DNA of 24,951 nt from Spongospora subterranea (lineage: Eukaryota > Endomyxa > Phytomyxea > Plasmodiophorida > Plasmodiophoridae). Positions 9,521 to 20,283 of this stretch are shown piece by piece (within the stretch, counting starts at the first letter, position 1; each line of letters begins with the position of its first letter). The DNA is taken from positions 2,891-27,841 of the forward strand of contig OUQQ01000274.1 in NCBI GenBank assembly GCA_900404475.1, read 5' to 3'. Position numbers and translations under genes: made by a program. The notes below the pieces were generated by a model. It ran no database searches. It was not told the origin of the DNA and worked only from the letters and a program-made list of their open reading frames with translations.

Positions 9521-10843
9521 CTAAGACACTGCGCGCATGCACTTGATGCAGTTTTGGGTTTTAGCTTGCCTCCACGCGTTGGAGATGCTCTCACCCCTAT
9601 GTGCATTTTTCACGCCTGTTGTGTGAAATATTTGCCAATGATGGATGGTGAATCGAGTTGGGGTATCCGACTTCGAGATCTTTGGGCCTTTGAGCGTCGG
9701 ACAACTGTCGTTCCTGCTGTTCGCATAGTGTTGCGGAACATGCATCATTTTGTACACAACTTGAAGGGGCGGTTGATCTCGAAATTGTTGATTACTCATA
9801 CACCCTCCGTCAATGAATTCGGGCATTGTCCCCACGGACGCCAAACCGTCCCACACCATGTGAGTTTGAACGAGTCCATAATCAAATATGATTGATTGCA
9901 AGACTTAGATGACAACCAGCGTTTCCAGACACGATCGATTTATTCCAGCATGAGCCCCTCATTATCCCAAGCTTCCGCGTGAAAGTTGTAAAGGCAGTCA
10001 TCAGGAAATCCGCTCTCGGCACACCTCGAAATCACTTCTCAACGGATTAGTCCAGTTCTCGCCCCTTTGAAAACCACAAATGTGGGTGGTTTGTAGCCAT
10101 CCAGGGCAACACCCAGCAGAACGGTGCATCGACTTGAACTGCCTGTATTGGCAACGGTATTGGCGCGCGGTGACCTCTCCTACACAAGTGGTGTGGGAGA
10201 CGGCTGGTCAAATCCACATTAGTCTCATCAATGTTCTACTACCGTACCCGAAACTACAGTAGCTTCAACATTGTTAACTGCTGATTCACGACCTCTAGGA
10301 ACCCAATTTCTAAATCGTCTGTTTTTCGAGTTCTTTGGGCCTCGTGGGTTGTGCGGCGAACAGTGATTTTTTCACGTCTGAGAAACCGTTCAATTCTTTG
10401 CCGGAGGACAGGTAACCGATCGGGCATCAAATCAGGACGAAGCCGATGGTCGTCCTGGACCCAGATGCTGATGCCAACTGGACGATCAAAATCCCGCTCT
10501 GATTCGAAATACAGTAGGTACTCCAGTAAATTTTCGTGAAATTCAGGGCGTTGAAGTCTTCCAGCCGATGAACAGTTCCAGCTCCTGATTTTGATAAGGA
10601 GCAAAACCGTATTAGGATACCGATGGTCGAATCAAATAAGGCGAACCATTAGCCTCTTCCACAATGGTTTATTTTTTCTGCTAATTTGAAGAACTCAATG
10701 TGATATTGTGTTGACGCGTTTCGAGTCGTAACAGCGCTGGCCCTAAAGGATTGAATGACCTTATTGTATGTTGCCATTTCCCCTTGTTTGGTGTTATAAC
10801 ATTCTATCTCAACAATAATTTTTTTACCATCGAAAACCGACAT
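9521..10843 (-). pseudogene. Second Tigger/pogo-type DDE transposase relic
   Basis: Transposase pieces appear in the right order on the minus strand. Near 10420-10260 is the end of a CENP-B/HTH DNA-binding unit (RIERFLRREKITVRRTTHEA). Near 10130-10050 is the DDE strand that reads, in another frame, SSRCTVLLGVALDGYKPPTF followed by VVFKGARTG. Near 9980-9890 is an AEAWDNEGLMLEWIDRVWKR segment with the next Asp strand (YLIMDSFK). Near 9830-9750 is a PEFIDGGCMSNQQ block, the counterpart of the Pro-Gly-Gly-x-Thr loop before the last acidic residue, then a PFK motif. These lie in at least three frames, so the copy is dead. The ORF at 10649-10843 on the same strand probably belongs to the N-terminal HTH part, but that is weak. 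The LQPLDV motif of the first relic is not matched here, so the two come from different subfamilies. Confidence 0.7.
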
Positions 10844-10863
10844 TTATTTATTTATAAGAATTG

Positions 10864-10903
10864 GATGGCCAAGTTGGTCACTCGTTGAATGACGTTGGCC
10901 ATC
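10864..10903. repeat. Short hairpin with 9-bp perfect arms
   Basis: GATGGCCAA at 10864-10872 is repeated as its reverse complement TTGGCCATC at 10895-10903, with 22 bp between. It lies just outside the likely 5' end of the second Tigger relic, so it may be part of that element's terminal structure. No matching copy is evident at the other end. Confidence 0.5.
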
Positions 10904-11057
10904 AAAAATTGAAATCAATCAGTTTTATGGAATTATCATCCTGTTCGAGGAGAGTCAACAACAACTGCTTTGACATTAATATCGGTAAAATATATTCAAA
11001 AAGCCGGCTAGCCACATGATCACGAGAGTTTGCTGGCAGAGGTATTCCAGAATCGTC

Positions 11058-11821
11058 TCAATCCTGAATGACGTCTTCACATCTGTACCGCTTTGGAGCA
11101 TGCCGAGATATGTTTTCAACAAATGCCGGAAGAGTGCTAAAATACCCTTTTCGATCGCGACCTCCTACGTTGAGGTTGCTTGCACGCAGACTCAAAAAAC
11201 GATGAACCTTGTCTGCGTACTGACAAAACCCACGAACAGTGAATTCCCGATCGAACATCAGGCATAATCCGAACACATGTTCACGAGGCTTTTCGGAGCA
11301 TGATCTTGGGTCAGAAACTGCATTATTGGCAAACAAAAACAAAGAACCAATACAGTGAAGAATAAGGTTGAGCCGGGTGATGCGATGGATGCCAGCAACT
11401 GAGTGGGACCAAATCAGGGAACTCCAAACATAGGCGATTCTAATGCGCCGGTCCAGGTTTCGTGGGTTTGTAGCAGAAAAACGCGAAACGAAGAAACCGC
11501 AGACGAAGTGCAAGACAAGCCTTGTTCTCATTTGGTGCATCTGTTGTTAAAATTTGAGTCGAGTGAGGTTCTTGTAATTTTGAATAATTGACCAGTTTAC
11601 CTTCTCGACGACTTCAGTTGCAAAACGTTGAGATCTGTGGCAAAAACTGGAAAACCAACTAGATCTTTGCATAAAGGCGGGTGGCATAATAGTAAGAGAC
11701 AGCAATCTACTGGAGTACTTCCGATGAACTTCATTTGACCACCAAAAAGTAGAGCTCGCTGCAGAGACTTCGCAACGTGATTAGCATCTGAGGCTGAAAC
11801 AGCGGCGGACGTGCCATCCAT
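11058..11821 (-). pseudogene. Transposase-like relic of unknown class
   Basis: Two consecutive minus-strand stretches look protein-like. The upstream one (11821-11597) contains ANHVAKSLQRALLFGG and KDLVGFPVFATDLNVLQLKS. Its Asp-x-x-His-x-x-Lys pattern is seen in several cut-and-paste transposases that name a paired DNA/RNA-handling step. The downstream one (11540-11058) contains KPREHVFGLCLMFDREFTV, then RGFCQYADKVHRFL. A stop and a frame change near 11590 separate them, and more open sequence upstream to ~12050 is also frame-shifted. I cannot name the family. Being on the same strand and between two element relics argues for a mobile element, but a decayed host gene is possible. Confidence 0.3.
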
Positions 11822-12174
11822 GAAGGGTGTCTATGACAGAATTGGAAAACGAAGTGCCCAGGTCATATTTGCTTACCAAAGACGAAACTAAAATTCGCGT
11901 TCATAAGCGATGCCATCGTTGCAAACACTCAACAAATTCAGCCCATCAACGTGTTTCACAATATGCACGAGGCTTTTGCTTCAACTAGTATTGCCAGCAT
12001 CATTTTTTTACTCGGTCTAGCAGCCACAATGAACATTGGCGGAACCCCGTTTGACACTTTTTGAGCAGTGAGAACGCATTCCTACATATAATGAGCCATG
12101 AGAACCAGATATGGGTGGACAGAAAATACTTTGATTTCAAATGCAAGCTCCTGAAAAACATCATTGTCTAGCCG
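11822..12174. other. No gene seen; possible upstream part of the relic
   Basis: About 350 bp with short minus-strand frames (for example one containing GVPPMFIVAARPSKKM) that may extend the unclassified relic at 11058-11821. Nothing else is recognisable. Confidence 0.3.
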
Positions 12175-13048
12175 TCAGGTGTTAAGCTGGTACTGTGAAA
12201 CGGATGGGAGTAATTCTTCATCGTGAATTTCGTGATTTATCTCCGATGGGGTCAGCTTTCGCGAAAAGAGTGCAACAGGATGGAGAATGTGATCTTGTTG
12301 CAGTTGAGACAATATCATTCCAATTGCGAAATCAGAGGCATCGGTTTCTACAACTATTGCCAAGCTGCTCCAGATTGAAATTCGTGAATTTACAAAACAT
12401 TGGACCCTCTTGACATCTTTTGACGAAACCTAGGATGATATCATCTCCACCTTGACCGGGCCCATTTCGATTCCTGTTGGCGAGACAACGTACTCAAGGA
12501 ATTCCACTTTGACAGCATCCAAACGCATTTCTCCAACTTCGCAAACAGGTTCATGTCCTTCAATTTACTTAGGACTAGTCGGACATTCACATCGTGTAGG
12601 ACGGGTTCGACGAATATATCAATAAATCACCCCACAAACTTGTCAATATTTTGGAACGACTCATTCATCAGGCGTTGGAAAAAGGCAGGTGCATTCATCA
12701 GTCCGAACGGCATAACTCGACATTCAAAATGAACAATATTTACAGTTCAATGCAGTCTTCCATTCCATCGCCTTTATCATCTAACATTTTGTAGGCACCC
12801 TGAGATCGATCCCCTACGATGATCAAAAACAGGAGCGGGAACCTGTGGAGGAGGACGAAAATTGGGTAGTCGGCCATTCGCAGCAGGTACTGTAGTGGGA
12901 AAATGGGGCGGGAGAACGTTCCGAAATGACGCTGGCGAATGCGCTGATCGATGACATTTGCTTGCCGAGTCCATTCCATTTGGCACGGAAGTGACAAATG
13001 GAATGACAAGCACGATAAGACTATCACTATTCCCTTAATGGATCTCAT
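12175..13048 (-). pseudogene. Ty3/gypsy-type retrotransposon pol relic (RT and RNase H)
   Basis: Read from 13048 to 12175 on the minus strand, this carries reverse transcriptase then RNase H, the Ty3/gypsy order. Near 12810 is a counterpart of the DLRxAY catalytic strand (GDRSQGAYKM). Near 12720-12690 is [18 protein letters not shown], the best-known family signature. About 25 residues later comes the strand that should read Tyr-x-Asp-Asp, here FIDIFVE after a stop, so the second catalytic Asp is gone. At 12360 begins the RNase H part, [20 protein letters not shown], then [24 protein letters not shown]. Several frame changes and stops show it is dead. Gag, protease, integrase and LTRs are not seen in this window. 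Confidence 0.85.
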
Positions 13049-13143
13049 ATCTGTATTATCCTCATTATCTTATACCCAATATTGAAGTTTTTCGATGTCC
13101 CAGATATAACATCATTATCATCCACCTCCCGAATATTATCAGA
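13049..13143. other. Spacer, nothing seen
   Basis: A short AT-rich spacer between the gypsy relic and the next ORF, with no recognisable signal. Confidence 0.3.
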
Positions 13144-13590
13144 TTGTGGGCTCCTTCCACAACCGAATTCAGAGTTCGCCATTCACAAAGTACCAATATG
13201 ACGTCGTTGTTGGACGAGTTTGAGACTGCTCTAATCGCACGTAATGGAATGATCGCGCCAAAACCCTTTATTTCCGATTCTCAAGCCCCATTATTTCCTG
13301 ATATTTGGGCTTTTCTTCAGATGGAGTAAGACCGTTCGAAATGTTTCGGTGGAATTACTATAAACTGTGAGGATGCTCAGGATATTTGGGTTATGTCGGG
13401 ATCCCCTGAAAGGACATTCATGGCATATCACTCCGATAGCGATTATGATCACGATAACGACGCGTTTATCGGTTATGCAACACTACACGATTGCCTGCTG
13501 GATTTTGATGAGTATCTTGACCCAAACCGACTTATCGAGTCCAAAATCCATTGTCAAGATTATCGCCAGCAAAGGAAAGCCAGGAACTAG
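13144..13590 (+). pseudogene. Unrecognised ORF with one in-frame stop
   Basis: A single plus-strand frame runs from 13144 to 13590 with only one interruption, a TAA at 13327-13329. The first part contains SLLDEFETALIARNGM and PLFPDIWAFLQME. The second begins DRSKCFGGITINCEDAQDIW and continues through an acidic run (YHSDSDYDHDNDAF) to DYRQQRKARN. Dispersed-repeat copy 1 (5736-5872) has Trp-Leu codons where this copy has the stop, so the stop looks like a later mutation. After the ORF, a neighbouring frame is Ala/Arg-rich over a 15-bp repeat. No domain or motif is recognised. It is probably the coding part of an unclassified repeat family. Confidence 0.4.
13310..13496 (+). repeat. Dispersed repeat, copy 2
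   Basis: Same-orientation partner of 5736-5872. It contains an additional ~57 bp (about 13374-13430) that copy 1 lacks, and it lies inside the longer open frame, whereas copy 1 has lost its frame. Best-conserved blocks are TTTCGGTGGAATTACTATA, CCGATAGCGATTATGAT and ACACTACACGATTGC. Confidence 0.75.
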
Positions 13591-13610
13591 CTCGTAAAGC
13601 GATGATAGAA

Positions 13611-13640
13611 CGTGTGGCGGCAGAACGTGCGGCGGCAGAA
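13611..13640 (+). repeat. 15-bp direct repeat, two copies
   Basis: CGTGTGGCGGCAGAA at 13611-13625 is followed directly by CGTGCGGCGGCAGAA, with one mismatch. A third, more diverged unit (TGTGCGACG...) begins at 13641. The repeat is in frame as Arg-Val/Ala-Ala-Ala-Glu. Confidence 0.7.
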
Positions 13641-13952
13641 TGTGCGACGAGGTCACAACGTTCGACAAGGTCAGAAGATCGCGGTGTTATTGATATTAAT
13701 TGTTCAATATTGTGACAAAAAATCTACTTGTTTTCTTGTTGTTCTAGTAAATGGTTTTTCTGGTCGGGATAGGAAAACCCCATGTTCAAGCGTCCGCTGC
13801 ATCCATACCAAATTAGTCAACCCCATCATTATACGCAGGACAACATCCTCTACATGTCCCAGTCGTAATCTTGCACTTTAGCCCAGGTCACTAAAGTATC
13901 AAATATGGATTGGATTCATTGTGTCACAATAAGGGAGAATGTTTTGTGAATT

Positions 13953-14198
13953 CTACAGATTGAGATATGAAAATGAGTAATTGCTAAACGTGTCGTCCAT
14001 TACCGATTTGAGTTTTTGATAATAACTCTGAAAACCTTCGAGACTGGCAAATAGGGTTTCCGGTAAAAACTCAACAATCCACCACCAAACCCCTTTTTTC
14101 GATATCTGGATTGAATGATGACGGTTCGCTTTAACCGCTTTCACTTCCCTTTCAATCAAGTAGGATTTCTGGCCGGAGGATGTGGCTGAGTCTTTCAC
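13953..14198 (-). other. Minus-strand ORF, unidentified
   Basis: An 81-codon ORF with a basic N-terminal half (SSGQKSYLIEREVKAVKANR), a Trp-rich centre (KKGVWWWIVEFLPETLF) and an aromatic C-terminus. No domain, signal peptide or neighbour gives it a role. It may be a gene fragment or a transposon remnant. Confidence 0.2.
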
Positions 14199-14898
14199 GC
14201 CGTTTCTGCAACAATTAACTTAATCCAGCTCGATGATGCCCGACTAATGCCCACTGTTTAGTTTGCCCGATGTTTCAATGGTGCACTGGTCGCTGATGAT
14301 TTTACTTATGAGCAGCTTCGATAACTGATTTCTTCGAATCAGAAAACCGATGGATTCCAGACTTTCCAGCACAGCAGACGACGACAAAGCTGTAATTGCA
14401 TTTTCTGTGGATGTTGCGCTTGAAATGAATCAGAATTATACAAAGGTGACAGTCAACAACAACAATGAAAGACAATCGGTGATCATATGCAAATTCCATC
14501 ATATCCGAAACATTGCCTAGAGCAATATCTCACGCTTCAACAATCTTGGAAGAGCACGTTCGCAGCATCTAAAACGGTTTCCGTTTGTCTATTCCCAAAA
14601 AAAAGTCAACACAGTCACTCGCGAGCCATTCGCAAATGAGCGGAATATTATTTTATTCACAAAGAGCTGTCAGTTCATCGGCAGGCATGTCATGTCAAGA
14701 CCAAATCTCTTTATCCTGGATGATGATAGCCAGGGAATGCCGACGTTGGCTAATCAGCCAAGCTCACGACTCTATCACCGCTCACAGTATTGTACACTGG
14801 ATTGCCAGTCAACTTCGCGAAGGTTCTCGAAAGTGAGTGTCCTTGTAGTCGAACGAATGCTCGGCACCTCGAACGCTTCATCAAGACCACTTTCCTGG
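14199..14898. other. No supported gene
   Basis: About 700 bp with several short overlapping frames on both strands, none with a motif. Nothing RNA-like is visible. Confidence 0.35.
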
Positions 14899-15036
14899 TC
14901 AATGGTGGGATGTCGCTATCATTGTTGCTGTTGTAGGCGCCCCAGTAGATACTGTATATAGAACCGAGTTGACAGCGGCGATGGCGGAAGCAACGAAAAC
15001 AGATGCTGTAATTTTCAAAGACGTTTCCTTCATCAT
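14899..15036 (-). other. Short ORF with a signal-peptide-like N-terminus
   Basis: A 45-codon minus-strand ORF starts with MMKETSLKITASVFVASAIA and continues AVNSVLYTVS before a Thr/Ala-rich tail and a stop. A charged start, an Ala/Val-rich core and an Ala-x-Ala-like exit look like a secretory signal. It could be the first exon of a small secreted protein, since open minus-strand frames follow downstream, but I found no convincing splice pair. It may be chance. Confidence 0.25.
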
Positions 15037-17718
15037 ATTCGAGACAACCGAACTGGGATATTTGAAGCGGACAAGCTAAGCAATGATCACTAATAATGTG
15101 ATTCAGATTAGGCGAATATGTTTTTTTGTTTGCAACGGCTTGAAAGGCGCCAGAAAATGATAAGATGGCGCCTAAGGTCCGGCCAATCGCAATGACATTG
15201 CTTGACCAGTGGATTCAGTTACTGTACCAAAATACGCCATAGTGTCTTCGCGAGCAACGCAAATTCTCGAACCCCATGCGTTTACTTATTATCTGCTATC
15301 ACCATTAGAGTCTTCTCAAACGAAAATGTGGTCTTGGTTTGAACCGAATCGCAGTCTTAGTGATGGCTGTTTTGATCGCATTCGCATGAACTGTTCCGAG
15401 GTAGATCTTGTGGGTGTCAAACATAGTATCGGAAAAGGTATTGACAGTCACTGCAGCTCCTGTCGGTTGAATGTTGTCCATCGGGTATTTTATGCCCAAT
15501 GTATTGGGGGCATCTGCATCAGCAACAGTGGTTGCGACTCCAAAATGACATGTGAATGGTAAATAGACATGAATTATCAAGGCAACACTTCATTGACTCA
15601 TATGTGTCAATTCGTCAATATGCCCTTCATCTTTAGTAGTAAGGTCTTCAGTTGATGAAAGACTGTGCCGCTGCGTCGGGGAGATCTACTCAATCCATGG
15701 TCAGCACGGATAGCTTTTGAGCAGGGTTTCGCAATGAGGTCAACGACCATTGTACCGAAGAATATGTTCGCAGACAACACGGGTTCGGAAAGGGCGTCAA
15801 GATGGCCTGACTTACCATCGCTCTTCAGGAGATCTCGAGCGCAATCATGCAATGCTGACAGCACTATAGGTGCACAACTCTCTTCTGGTGCAAGAGTTTT
15901 CGTGATTGTCCTGGTTAATCGTTTTCTGACACTTACTTTGCAAACATAACGTGGGCGTTCTGCTGCGAGGATAGGGGGATTGTTGATCCAGTATCCATCG
16001 CATTCTTCCTTCGCCTTGTAGTTAGAGTTGCGATGGCGCCAACTGAGTCGAAGACGAAATTATCAAGAAACTTTTCCACGCTTTTTGTTTTCACCAAAAC
16101 TTGAATGTGGCCATGAAACTGGCTATCTTTGGAATCAGCAAGGAATAACGGTGTATTAACTAAACTGATAGTCATACTCGACGAGTTGTCAAGGATAGTA
16201 GTGATAAAAATCAACTAAAAATGCAGTTGTCGCCAGTGAATTCGGGAGCAAAAAATGTCCTGTATTTCATGAATGGTCTTTAGGGTTTGCCAAGGACTGT
16301 CAGGGGTTGCGACACGTGGAATGAGTTGTTATTTCCCCATTAAGACGGCAATTAGATCGAATTATGGACGCGACTGTCGCTATTCTGGTGTTGTCAAAAT
16401 GATTCGAATCTGGGCATTGATTTTATCAGTTCCATTTGTGAGGATCCTGATCAAAGCAAGAAACCGTTTCGGTGAAACCCCATTTTTTAAGCTGTGAGGT
16501 TAAACAATAATTTGTCATTTCCTATATGGGCCAGTCGATATTCTTGAAATCCAGAAACTGCACCATTCATTGTCTAGTTCTTCCACTGCAGTGATCCTCG
16601 AAACCACCATCGTGCTGAATGCGCCACCTGTGCATTTCTTGAACGACGCGGCCCGATCCAGGTGGAGTAATGAAATCGTCCTGACCATCTCGAGTCTCGT
16701 CTCGTGTTGATTGGCCAAAACTCTCTCTCGTATTTCTCGTTATGGGATTACCTCAGAATCTCCCAAATGACCGCCTCGGTTCTTGCTTCTGAGCAATGCG
16801 GTGGTTCAGCGGTGACCGGTGATGCCCCGTTTGCACTATTGGCCCCGAGGAGTTTTGTCTTGTTTCTCAACCAATGCCTTGGTCTGATACTGTTATTTAC
16901 CAGTATTGTCATGTGGCAGTTTGTGGGTCGAGGGATTAGGTTGGAGTATTGGTTTGGCGATAAAATCGGACGTAAAAAATCAATCTAAACATTGCGGCCA
17001 ATATTCTGTTGCGAGTAACACTGGATCGCAATGATGATTTGTGGGAAGTGAAAGGCGGTTACTGTATAAATCTCGTCCTGTGAGTTGCTCGGAGCAGCAC
17101 CCAGCACCGTGACAACGAATCCTCCTCGAAGACTTGCCAACTTATCTTGGCAATACTACCTTGAACCCATCGGAGGGATGTCAGGAGATCACGATGAGAA
17201 TAAAATATAAGCCAACGAGGTGCCTCCCGATTCCATAAAGAAATTCGCAAATTTCATGACACTGTACATGGCGATTGTGGCAATTTCCCTGAAGCTGTGG
17301 TGGTTCCCTTTTAGGCCAAAGGGATTTTCGACGGAAAGCTTGGCGCAATTTCTTCGGAGACCGGTCGACAGTGCAAGCAGTGACTGCGTGTGACTTGTCC
17401 TCAGTGTCGCAGTGAACAGGACATGACTCTGCCTCAGGGTGGACTATTGGCTCCGCCGCGCAATGTCACAATTTGAGAGGACTCCCGTTTTATTTGACAA
17501 TTATTTCCTGACGCTCGTTTGCGTCTCGCTTTCGCCTGCACTGTTTATTCTCTTGAAATTAGAACCTTGCCCATACAGGTTTCGCTGCCACTCGATGTCC
17601 CATTTTATGGATATAGATCGCAAAAATTATGAGATCCAACGCAGCGCCATAAATGAAACTAAAACAGTGCCGTGTAAATCAGCAGTTCATATCAATTGTA
17701 AATGAGATATTCACTCAG
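15037..17718. other. 2.7 kb without an identifiable gene
   Basis: Several minus-strand frames of 60-95 codons lie here (15305-15580, 15607-15864, 15933-16214, and frames around 16500-16860). Two of them touch GTAAGT donor-like sites, at about 15935 and 15823. Joining 15933-16214 to the next frame would need a 26-bp intron, much shorter than the 48-bp minimum of the intact genes. The translations show no domain I know. The upstream exon or exons of the M20D amidohydrolase must also lie at the right end of this stretch. Either a decayed multi-exon gene or chance ORFs would look like this. Confidence 0.3.
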
Positions 17719-19891
17719 TATACGCAGCGCCTAACTGCAACGAATCCGACATTGGCTCCATCCAGGATGAAGTCGTCCGTGTTCGTCGCCATCTCCATAG
17801 TATCCCGGAGCTGGAGAATCAGGAGCACAAAACTGCCGCCTTCATCGTCGATTATCTGAGAGATAAATGCGGCATCGACCCGTCCGACATTCGAACGGGT
17901 GTGGCCTCTACCGGGATCGTGGCCCTGATTCAGTCCACTGTCGACCCGAATCGTTCCTGTATCGCCATCCGTGCCGATATGGACGGCCTCCAAGTGCACG
18001 AACAACCCGAAACAGCAATCGACTACGTTTCTCAACACGATGGTGTAATGCACGGTAACATCAGTGCAACATTTTTTGTTCTGTCAAATTCGGCTTTCCT
18101 TCTTGACGCCATCGTAGCGTAGTTTGGCACGTTAACGTTACTTGGCAACAATGTAACGTGAACTGAGCTCTTTAAAAAGGATTGGATGTCCAGATTGAGT
18201 TTTATAGTTGACGCCAATTTCACTTCTTTTTTGTGTAGAAGGATCTGTTAAAATGATGTTTTTTTGCCTCTTTCTTCACTTTTGATTGGTAATTTGACAA
18301 TTGTGTTTTGATCGGCGGCTCTCTATGGCTGTAGTCAGATGCTTTTGCATTGCGATCGCCCTTGCCGCTCTATGTCTCACGTTCTGATCCTGTTTTTTGT
18401 GGTCAGCCTGTGGTCATGATGCCCATATGGCGATGCTGTTGGTGGCGGCGCGGTTGCTGCAAGCATCCCGAGACACGTTCACGGGTACGGTCAAGCTTTT
18501 GTTCCAACCTGCCGAGGAAGGTGATGGCGGTGCAGCCCGTATGATTGAGGCCGGTGCCTTGGAGCGCCCACACGTTGATTCGGTCTACGGCGCCCATATG
18601 TAATATTTCTTGTTGTTCGTTCTCCGGGATTCGAACATTTTTGGAAATTTTCATGTTCATTTCGTTCAAGCGCCTGTATGATTGGAGTCTCGTCCGTATC
18701 ATCATATGCAATTGATCGTTTTCCGCTTTTTCGTGATTGTTAATTATTGTTCATATTCGTGGTTAGTTGGAATTATTCGCCGAGCGGGGAGATTCACGTC
18801 AGCAATGGGCCAATGATGGGATCTACGGACGACTTCCAGGTGAAGCTGGAAGGGCGAGGTGGACATGGTGCCGAGCCACAAGGCACCACCGACTGTGGCC
18901 TGGCTGTCGCCCAACTCGTCTGCCAGCTGCACACGATCGTGTCGAGGAATGTGTCTCCTTTGAATTCGGCCGTGATCAATATTGGCACCATCCGCTCAGG
19001 AACTTGTAACAACGCCGTCTCTGATCATGCTGTAATTCGCGTCAATATGCCACAAATCTTGACCAACTCACCCCTTTCATTCTGTTGTCCGATTCAAGTT
19101 TCGCCTTCGCGCTTCAGATTTATTACCCCTTTTCTGTCATCGCCAGGCTGTTGTAATAACTTTCCAGCCTGGATAAGAGCTGTTAGCTTGACTTTTGTTT
19201 TCAAGGAAAGCGTTTTTGGGGCTGTTTAGCTGTCATGTTGTTTGATGTTTTCTATTTTTTTCTACTATTTTTCATTTTGCTCAACATCTTACGTCTCATC
19301 AAACAGCCTCTCGTACTGATTTCTTCGTGCTTTGCTCAACGTTTGGATAAGCGTTATGAACCTCAGCACCAAAATCTTTTTTGCGTTTGAACCGATTTTC
19401 CGCTGTGCTTTAGTGTGTGAACGGAACAGTGAGGTATTTTCGCGACACCGATCGTGACATTGTGATGCGGCGGATGAAGAACATCACCGAGGGCGTCGCT
19501 ACCTCTAACGATGTAAAACAACAGTTCACCTATAAATATGGATATCCGCCTACCGACAACAAATATCCTGAAAACGTATCAATTCTTCGCAAGGTCGCCG
19601 CCAAGGTTGGTAATGATTTCAGTAACTCTCAGGATCGACAACTGATGCTTCGCCGAACGTCAGGTCGTCGGAGTGGATAAAGTTCACAACGCAAAATCAA
19701 CAATGGCAGCCGAAGACTTCTCATTCTTCCTGAACGCACGGCCTGGGTGCTTCTTCTTTATCGGATCAGCGCCGAACGTCGAGCCGGTTCAGGTTTTTCC
19801 GCATCATGAGAAATCGTTCCGCATTGACGAAAATGTACTCATCAATGGAGTTAAAATATGGGTTGAACTGGCCCGGACTGTTCTTGTATAA
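17719..19891 (+). CDS. M20D-family amidohydrolase (IAA-amino-acid hydrolase / hippurate hydrolase type)
   Basis: Five exons are placed by conserved protein sequence and in-phase GT...AG borders: ~17719-18054, 18407-18599, 18767-19031, 19414-19605 and 19664-19891, with introns of 352, 167, 382 and 58 bp. The protein is about 400 residues, the normal family size. The family removes an acyl or aminoacyl group from an amide (auxin conjugates, hippurate, N-acyl amino acids), using two metal ions. All metal-site elements are present. [20 protein letters not shown] and [17 protein letters not shown] are in exon 1. [10 protein letters not shown] is created by the first splice. [20 protein letters not shown] is in exon 2. 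GAHIW spans the second splice, with GGHGAEPQ following. MAAEDFSFF and the last His pair in [12 protein letters not shown] are in exon 5. The first ATG is not in exon 1, so a short upstream exon is missing from my model. The exact substrate cannot be told. Confidence 0.9.
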
Positions 19892-20022
19892 AATTGCCTT
19901 TCTAAACGCGTATGTTCTGCCTATTGTCGAGTTCATTGAAAAATTGATTTTGGGCGCTTTCTCCGGTGAGGAATCGCTGCTCCGAAGTTTCCGAAAAACA
20001 GGTTAAGTTGCGTTGATCATTG

Positions 20023-20265
20023 ATGGCCAGTCAAGTCGGTGGTGGTCCAGCGGTTCAAGATTCGAAGCCGTCACAAGAAGGGATGGGGAAGGAGGCTGGC
20101 GCGCAGCCTGGGGCGCCCGTACCACGTGGATCGCCTCGCCTTAGCCGCGCCGCCCAGAAGCAACGGAAGAAGATGAACATCGTTAAGAAGCCGCCGGGTG
20201 AGAAGTAAGGGTCAAGCGCTGACTAACATTAGGATAACGTGCAAGGAAAACTGGCAAAAAACTGA
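20023..20265 (+). CDS. Small basic protein, two exons
   Basis: Exon 20023-20197 and a tiny exon 20246-20265, joined over a 48-bp intron (GTGAGAAGTAAG...GTGCAAG), give about 64 residues. The protein is low-complexity, Gly/Ala/Pro/Gln-rich in the first half (AGAQPGAPVPRGSPRLSRAA), then strongly basic (QKQRKKMNIVKKPPGKLAKN). A CTGACTAAC branch-point-like sequence lies inside the intron, and an AATAAA signal lies 18 bp after the stop. An alternative acceptor at 20232 would end the protein at GGA-TAA instead. I do not recognise the family. The small basic tail suggests nucleic-acid or ribosome contact, as inference only. It lies between the amidohydrolase and PRP17 and is transcribed towards the latter. 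Confidence 0.5.
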
Positions 20266-20283
20266 ACGAGCGCTCAAGAGCGT

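Noticed and set aside
9554..9895. 113-codon plus-strand ORF
   Set aside because: The minus strand carries the transposase motifs here; the plus ORF has none.
15933..15960. A 26-bp intron joining two minus-strand frames
   Set aside because: It has GTAAGT and AG and keeps frame, but it is about half the length of the shortest well-supported intron, and neither frame is recognised.
18115..18165. Palindromic ACGTTAACGT and nearby inverted 7-mers as a regulatory site
   Set aside because: It lies inside an amidohydrolase intron, the arms are short, and nothing else supports a function.
18747..19229. 160-codon ORF read as a separate gene
   Set aside because: It is exon 3 of the amidohydrolase extended into both flanking introns.
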